Positions 59,714 through 64,000 of a DNA stretch of 64,000 nt are shown in pieces. The notes under the pieces were generated by a model. The model was not told the origin of the DNA. It did not search any database and saw nothing but the letters and a program-made list of their open reading frames with translations. How positions within the stretch are numbered: position 1 is the stretch's first letter; every line of letters begins with the position of its first letter. Source of the stretch: Providencia rettgeri (GTDB lineage Bacteria; Pseudomonadota; Gammaproteobacteria; Enterobacterales; Enterobacteriaceae); the NCBI RefSeq assembly GCF_013702265.1, contig NZ_CP059348.1, positions 3,959,757 to 4,023,756 on the forward strand. Direction: 5' to 3'. A program made the translations under genes and the position numbers.

Positions 59714-61078
59714 TTACTTACCAATACAGAAACTCGAGAAAATACGCCCTAACAAATCATCGGAGGTAAATTCACCGGTGATTTCGCTCAGTTCTTGCTG
59801 AGCTAAGCGTAGCTCTTCAGCCAATAGCTCACCAGAGCGAGCATTCACTAACTGGTCATAGCCTTGTGCAAGGTGGGTTGCGGCATTGTTCAGTGCTTGT
59901 AAGTGGCGACGACGGGCAAGGAAACCGCCTTCTGTATTGCTATTAAAGCCCATGGTCTCTTTGAGGTGATCGCGCAGCAAATCGATGCCTTTTTCTTCAC
60001 GGGCAGATAAACGGATCAGTGGGTAACGGGCATCAGCAACAAATTCTACAGATTCCCCTGTTTTATCTGCTTTATTACGAATAACCGTGACTGGCAATGT
60101 TTCTGGCAAGCGAGCCATAAATTCAGGCCAAATCTCTTGTGGCTCAGTGGCATCCGTCGTGGTGCTGTCTACCATAAATAGAACACGGTCGGCTTGCTCG
60201 ATCTCTTTCCATGCGCGTTCGATACCGATGCGCTCTACCTCATCGCTGGCTTCACGTAAACCGGCGGTATCAATAATGTGCAGCGGCATACCATCGATAT
60301 GAATATGTTCGCGCAACACATCACGAGTGGTACCTGCAATATCCGTCACAATCGCGGCTTCACGACCTGCTAACGCATTGAGTAAACTCGATTTGCCTGC
60401 ATTTGGGCGACCTGCAATCACCACTTTCATACCTTCGCGCAGCAAACTCCCTTGACGAGCCTGTGAGCGTACGTCTTCTAAGTCTGCGACCACTTCGTTT
60501 AATTTGGCTTCAATTTTACCGTCAGACAGGAAATCAATTTCTTCATCTGGAAAATCAATCGCCGCTTCCACATAGATGCGTAAGTGGGTGAGTGCTTCCA
60601 CCAATTGATGAATATGGGAGGAAAAAGCACCCTGCAAAGAGTTCATTGCGGAACGCGCCGCTTGCTCTGAACTCGCATCAATCAGGTCGGCAATCGCTTC
60701 AGCTTGCGCTAAATCGAGTTTGTCATTTAAAAATGCACGCTCAGAAAACTCCCCCGGATTGGCAATACGGATATTGGCAATGGTCAGAATTCTTCTGAGT
60801 AATAAATCGAGGATAACTGGGCCACCGTGTCCTTGTAGTTCAAGAACATCTTCCCCAGTAAAAGAGTTAGGGCCAGGGAAATAGAGAGCAATCCCTTGGT
60901 CAAGGACAGAACCATCTGCATCACGAAATGGCAGATAATCGGCATAGCGCGGCTTCGGTAACTTTCCGAGTACTGTTTCAGCAACAAGGGCTGCTTGCGG
61001 GCCGGATACACGTAAAATTCCAACCCCACCACGACCGGGAGCGGTTGCCTGTGCGACGATAGTATCGTTGATTTGCAT
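59714..61078 (-). CDS. mnmE: tRNA modification GTPase MnmE
   Basis: The 454-residue GTPase, with MnmG, builds the cmnm5 modification on wobble uridines. An N-terminal folate-binding domain starts [22 protein letters not shown]. The inserted G domain has [14 protein letters not shown] near residues 222-235, DIAGTTRD and DTAGLRE, and NKAD near 337-340. The C-terminus is the diagnostic CIGK. A terminator at 61101-61136 separates it from yidC, so it likely has its own promoter in that gap. Confidence 0.96.
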   Translation of the reverse strand: MQINDTIVAQATAPGRGGVGILRVSGPQAALVAETVLGKLPKPRYADYLPFRDADGSVLDQGIALYFPGPNSFTGEDVLELQGHGGPVILDLLLRRILTIANIRIANPGEFSERAFLNDKLDLAQAEAIADLIDASSEQAARSAMNSLQGAFSSHIHQLVEALTHLRIYVEAAIDFPDEEIDFLSDGKIEAKLNEVVADLEDVRSQARQGSLLREGMKVVIAGRPNAGKSSLLNALAGREAAIVTDIAGTTRDVLREHIHIDGMPLHIIDTAGLREASDEVERIGIERAWKEIEQADRVLFMVDSTTTDATEPQEIWPEFMARLPETLPVTVIRNKADKTGESVEFVADARYPLIRLSAREEKGIDLLRDHLKETMGFNSNTEGGFLARRRHLQALNNAATHLAQGYDQLVNARSGELLAEELRLAQQELSEITGEFTSDDLLGRIFSSFCIGK

Positions 61079-61100
61079 GATGTTTCTCTGTCTATGACTA

Positions 61101-61136
61101 AAAAAATTGAGGCGACCCTAAATGGATCGCCTCAAT
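61101..61136 (-). terminator. Terminator between yidC and mnmE
   Basis: ATTGAGGCGA pairs with TCGCCTCAAT around an eleven-base loop; six Us follow on the minus strand. Confidence 0.85.
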
Positions 61137-61189
61137 GTTACTATAGAATCTGGCTTTGTGAAGCCCTCTAAACTCGATTGGAATTTAGA

Positions 61190-62851
61190 TTATTTCTTCG
61201 CTTTCTTATCACGGCTATGTAAGCCACGTTTTTCCAGACCACGGTAAATAACCTGCTGCTGGATAATGGTGACTAAGTTGCTCACGATATAGTACAGAAC
61301 CAGACCTGATGGGAACCACAGGAAGAACACGGTAAACACGACTGGCATGTAAGTCATGATCTTCTGCTGCATTGGGTCAGTCACGGTCGTTGGTGACATC
61401 TTCTGGATAACAAACATCGTCACACCCATCAGCACTGGCAGGATGTAGTACGGGTCTTGTGCAGACAAGTCTTGGATCCAACCAAAGAACGGTGCGTGAC
61501 GCAGTTCAACAGAACCCATCAACATGTAGTACAACGCAAGGAAGATTGGCATTTGAATCAGCAGCGGTAAACAACCACCCAGTGGGTTTACTTTTTCTGA
61601 TTTGTACAGCGCCATCATTTCTTGGCTCATACGTTGTTTATCGTCACCAATACGCTCACGCATTGCAGCCAGTTTAGGTTGCAGTAAACGCATTTTCGCC
61701 ATTGAGGTGTACTGCGCTTTGGTCAACGGGTACATGATACCACGGACGATAAAGGTGATAACGATGATGGCAATACCCCAGTTACCAACGAAACCGTGAA
61801 TGAATTTCAACAGTTTGAACAGTGGCTGAGAGATAAACCATAACCAACCGTAATCTACGGTTAAGTCTAAATGAGGAGCAACTTCCGCCATTTCTGACTG
61901 AATTTCAGGACCAATCCACAGTGTAGAAGAGTAGGTCGCAGCACCATTTGATGCGATGGTCAGAGGTTCACTCTTATAACCAACGATGGCTGATTTCTTA
62001 TCGAGATCAATGGTGTAGAAAGTGCTTTGCTCAGAAGAAGCTGGGATCCACGCAGTTGCAAAGTATTGTTGCAGCATCGCGACCCAACCACCTTTGGTTG
62101 TCAGGCTTAAGTTTTTATCTTCGATGTCACTGAAACTATATTTTTTATAGTTATTTTCATCAGAAGAGTAAGCCGCACCACGGTAGGTGTGCAGAGCAAA
62201 GTTGCTGCTGCCAGTGTCACGTTGTTCTGGTAAAGCGATGGTTTGCTTTAATTGCCCGAAGAACGCAAGCGTTAAAGGCTGTGCAGTTGGGTTTTGAATG
62301 TTGTATTCAACATCAACAGTGTATTTGCCACGCTTCAGAATGTACGTTTTCTGATAAACCACACCGTTATTATCGGTGAAGGACATCGGAATGCGTAATT
62401 CGTCTTGACCATCTTTTAACTCAAAGCTTGCTGCTTCTGATGTATAAAGAGGGCGTTGACCATTGTTATTCGCTGGGTTGTCTGGACCATGAGGACCGAT
62501 CAGACCACTTTGTGCCTGATAAACAAAACCTGGTGTGGTTTCCAATAAACGGAATGGGTTTGGTGAATTCAGGGTTGCTGGATAGGCTAACAGGTCAGCC
62601 TCATCGATATCACCACCACGAGTATTGATACGAATATCAAGTACGTCGGTTTTAACGGCAATAAGCTTACCTTGTTCACTACCTGTGACCGCTTGACCAT
62701 CATTGCTTGCACTGCTCGGCATGTCCGTCTTTTGCTGAGAAACTTGAACAGCCTTGGTTTCCTGAGCAACTTTATCGCTCTCCCAAGCCTGCCAAACTAA
62801 GAACGACACGAACAACAAAGCGATGAGTAGAAGATTGCGTTGGGAATCCAT
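61190..62851 (-). CDS. yidC: Membrane protein insertase YidC
   Basis: The 553-residue inner-membrane protein starts [21 protein letters not shown] with the first transmembrane helix. A large periplasmic beta domain (about residues 60-335) follows, then the five-helix insertase core with [29 protein letters not shown], quoted here as [12 protein letters not shown] and [15 protein letters not shown]. The Arg sits in the hydrophilic groove. The tail [17 protein letters not shown] end is basic. It inserts and folds membrane proteins alone or with SecYEG. It lies two bases after yidD. Confidence 0.96.
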   Translation of the reverse strand: MDSQRNLLLIALLFVSFLVWQAWESDKVAQETKAVQVSQQKTDMPSSASNDGQAVTGSEQGKLIAVKTDVLDIRINTRGGDIDEADLLAYPATLNSPNPFRLLETTPGFVYQAQSGLIGPHGPDNPANNNGQRPLYTSEAASFELKDGQDELRIPMSFTDNNGVVYQKTYILKRGKYTVDVEYNIQNPTAQPLTLAFFGQLKQTIALPEQRDTGSSNFALHTYRGAAYSSDENNYKKYSFSDIEDKNLSLTTKGGWVAMLQQYFATAWIPASSEQSTFYTIDLDKKSAIVGYKSEPLTIASNGAATYSSTLWIGPEIQSEMAEVAPHLDLTVDYGWLWFISQPLFKLLKFIHGFVGNWGIAIIVITFIVRGIMYPLTKAQYTSMAKMRLLQPKLAAMRERIGDDKQRMSQEMMALYKSEKVNPLGGCLPLLIQMPIFLALYYMLMGSVELRHAPFFGWIQDLSAQDPYYILPVLMGVTMFVIQKMSPTTVTDPMQQKIMTYMPVVFTVFFLWFPSGLVLYYIVSNLVTIIQQQVIYRGLEKRGLHSRDKKAKK

Positions 62852-62853
62852 CG

Positions 62854-63114
62854 TTATAATTCTCTATTATCATCAGTTTTTCTAGGTGGGACAGGATCAT
62901 CTCCACCAGCGTGTAAAGGGTGGCATTTTAATACGCGTTTGGCAGTTAACCAACTACCTTTTAGCATACCAAACCTGCGCAATGCCTCAATTCCGTAATT
63001 AGAGCATGTGGGATTGAAACGACAACGAGGTCCTAACAACGGACTAATAGCCAGTTGGTAACCTCTGATCAGCATGATCAGGACTTTTGAGCCAAGCGAC
63101 GGTGACGACGCCAT
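62854..63114 (-). CDS. yidD: Membrane protein insertion efficiency factor YidD
   Basis: The 86-residue amphipathic membrane-associated protein has [19 protein letters not shown] near residues 26-44 and a conserved [18 protein letters not shown] region near 59-76, both diagnostic. It assists YidC-dependent insertion. Its start lies 37 bases inside the end of rnpA, the normal arrangement, and yidC follows two bases after its stop. Confidence 0.95.
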   Translation of the reverse strand: MASSPSLGSKVLIMLIRGYQLAISPLLGPRCRFNPTCSNYGIEALRRFGMLKGSWLTAKRVLKCHPLHAGGDDPVPPRKTDDNREL

Positions 63115-63437
63115 AACTTATCCAATGATTCCGTAATCTGTTGATTGTCGAGATCGGCTACCCCTCTGCGAACCAGAACCACAAAGTCCATTGAAGGCAA
63201 CTCATGTTGATGCAAACGAAAATATTCACGGGCTAATCGTTTAATACGATTACGCTCATGGGCTCGTTTAACATTTTTTTTGGCGATGGTAAGACCGATG
63301 CGGGGATGCCCCAGCTCGTTAAGGCGACCAAGGATTGTTATCTCTGGGGAACTCGCCCTCTGCGGCTGCTTGAAGACATTGTCGAAATGCCTGGGAGTTA
63401 ACAAACGTAACTCCCGGGTAAAAGCGAGCGTAACCAC
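63078..63437 (-). CDS. rnpA: Ribonuclease P protein component
   Basis: The 119-residue basic protein binds RNase P RNA and helps mature tRNA 5' ends. [15 protein letters not shown] near residues 9-23 and the RNR signature [21 protein letters not shown], quoted here as [15 protein letters not shown], near 53-67, are present. The start is GTG at 63437, 18 bases after rpmH. The gene overlaps yidD by 37 bases. Confidence 0.96.
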   Translation of the reverse strand: MVTLAFTRELRLLTPRHFDNVFKQPQRASSPEITILGRLNELGHPRIGLTIAKKNVKRAHERNRIKRLAREYFRLHQHELPSMDFVVLVRRGVADLDNQQITESLDKLWRRHRRLAQKS

Positions 63438-63455
63438 TATAGAGGGCTAGCTTTA

Positions 63456-63611
<156 letters not shown>

Positions 63612-63711
63612 CTAACTTTAAAATTTATTACTGATTCAGTAAACGCGTTGGCAACCAGTGGAAACTGATTTACACCTGTGCCTCTATCGCAACAATATAG
63701 AAAGAGGCAGG

Positions 63712-63741
63712 ATTGTAATAAAACATAGGGGGTCACGTCAA
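63712..63741 (-). promoter_or_regulatory. rpmH operon promoter
   Basis: On the minus strand TTGACG and TACAAT lie 18 bases apart, about 115 bases before the rpmH ATG. The -35 hexamer lies partly in an ACGTCA-N6-TGACGT inverted repeat (63735-63752). The rest of 63600-64000 has no gene I can support. Confidence 0.65.
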
Positions 63742-63951
63742 TAAAATGACGTAATCAAACCACTTTTTATTTAAACCTGGCTGACCGGTTTGCCGATATG
63801 TGCCGTGACAAGCTACGTATGGAACTCATTTATGCTGCCTTTTAGGCAAGTCTAACAGTTTAACTTTCAATCAACTCAAGCGTTTATTGACGTTACCCAT
63901 AAAACCATGCTGCCTAAATTCATCATAAAAAGTGACATTCGCAGTGTACAC

Positions 63952-63980
63952 AGGGAGGAAGATTATACGGACTCCTCCCT
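63952..63980. repeat. Inverted repeat near the right edge, probably in the dnaA leader
   Basis: AGGGAGGA and TCCTCCCT are separated by 13 bases. It lies where the dnaA upstream region is expected. No consensus DnaA box (TTATNCACA) was recognised in the last 400 bases. Confidence 0.4.
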
Positions 63981-64000
63981 AAAGCGCAAGGATCTTAGCG

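Overview
The window looks like a chromosomal segment of an enterobacterium of the Providencia/Proteus type (Morganellaceae). The grounds are a low-GC backbone, Escherichia-like housekeeping proteins throughout, and an O-antigen cluster abutting trmL (yibK), which is where Providencia carries it (usually stated as cpxA to yibK). The genus is an inference; no species marker was read.

Layout. 1-8224 (+): AT-rich distal part of an O-antigen operon: truncated wzx, two GT2 glycosyltransferases, an EpsG-like wzy, two GT4 glycosyltransferases, an NAD-dependent sugar epimerase/reductase and galE, with overlaps or very short gaps from wzx through the fourth transferase. 8379-11148 (-): a gtrABC-type O-antigen glucosylation operon. 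11396-12510 (+): trmL and a yefM-yoeB toxin-antitoxin pair with its operator. 12517-15388 (-): cysE, gpsA, secB, yibN, without the grxC found here in E. coli. 15795-18247 (+): envC and yibQ. 18323-20630 (-): kbl-tdh threonine catabolism. 20863-34103: LPS inner-core and ligase genes (hldD, waaF, waaC, a GT-C membrane transferase, waaA, waaL, a GT8 transferase, waaP, waaG, waaQ) with coaD and mutM inside. 34315-40880: rpmG, rpmB, radC, coaBC, dut, slmA, pyrE, rph, yicC. 40957-44562: nucleoside uptake and phosphorolysis (xapB, xapA) with a divergent ROK regulator. 44635-48605 (-): ugd, a UDP-glucuronate 4-epimerase and an LtaS/EptA-like membrane transferase. 48681-59610: a selenium/formate module: selB, selA, fdhE, the selenoprotein operon fdoGHI and fdhD, with one opposed DUF1275 membrane-protein gene. 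59714-63599 (-): mnmE, yidC, yidD, rnpA, rpmH, ending in the region expected to precede dnaA.

How it fits together. Most of the accessory content serves the cell surface. wzx/wzy and four transferases build and polymerise the O unit; GtrABC probably modifies it; hldD, the waa genes and the ligase make the core and attach the O chain; ugd and the epimerase supply UDP-GlcA and UDP-GalA; the sulfatase-fold protein may decorate a surface glycan. selA/selB charge and deliver selenocysteine for the in-frame UGA (codon 196) of fdoG, while fdhD and fdhE mature the enzyme.

Regulatory and structural signals read directly include bidirectional hairpin terminators between convergent genes, a pyrE attenuator just after rph, sigma70-like promoters for rpmB, rpmH and hldD, the yefM operator, the fdoG SECIS, and a three-copy 15-bp repeat before waaF. 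I saw no tRNA, rRNA, CRISPR array, insertion sequence or prophage. Nothing here is a clearly new system. The best leads are the gtr insertion next to the O-antigen cluster, the ROK-controlled xap locus, the ugd/epimerase/sulfatase module, the rebuilt waa locus with its GT-C gene, and the waaF repeat.
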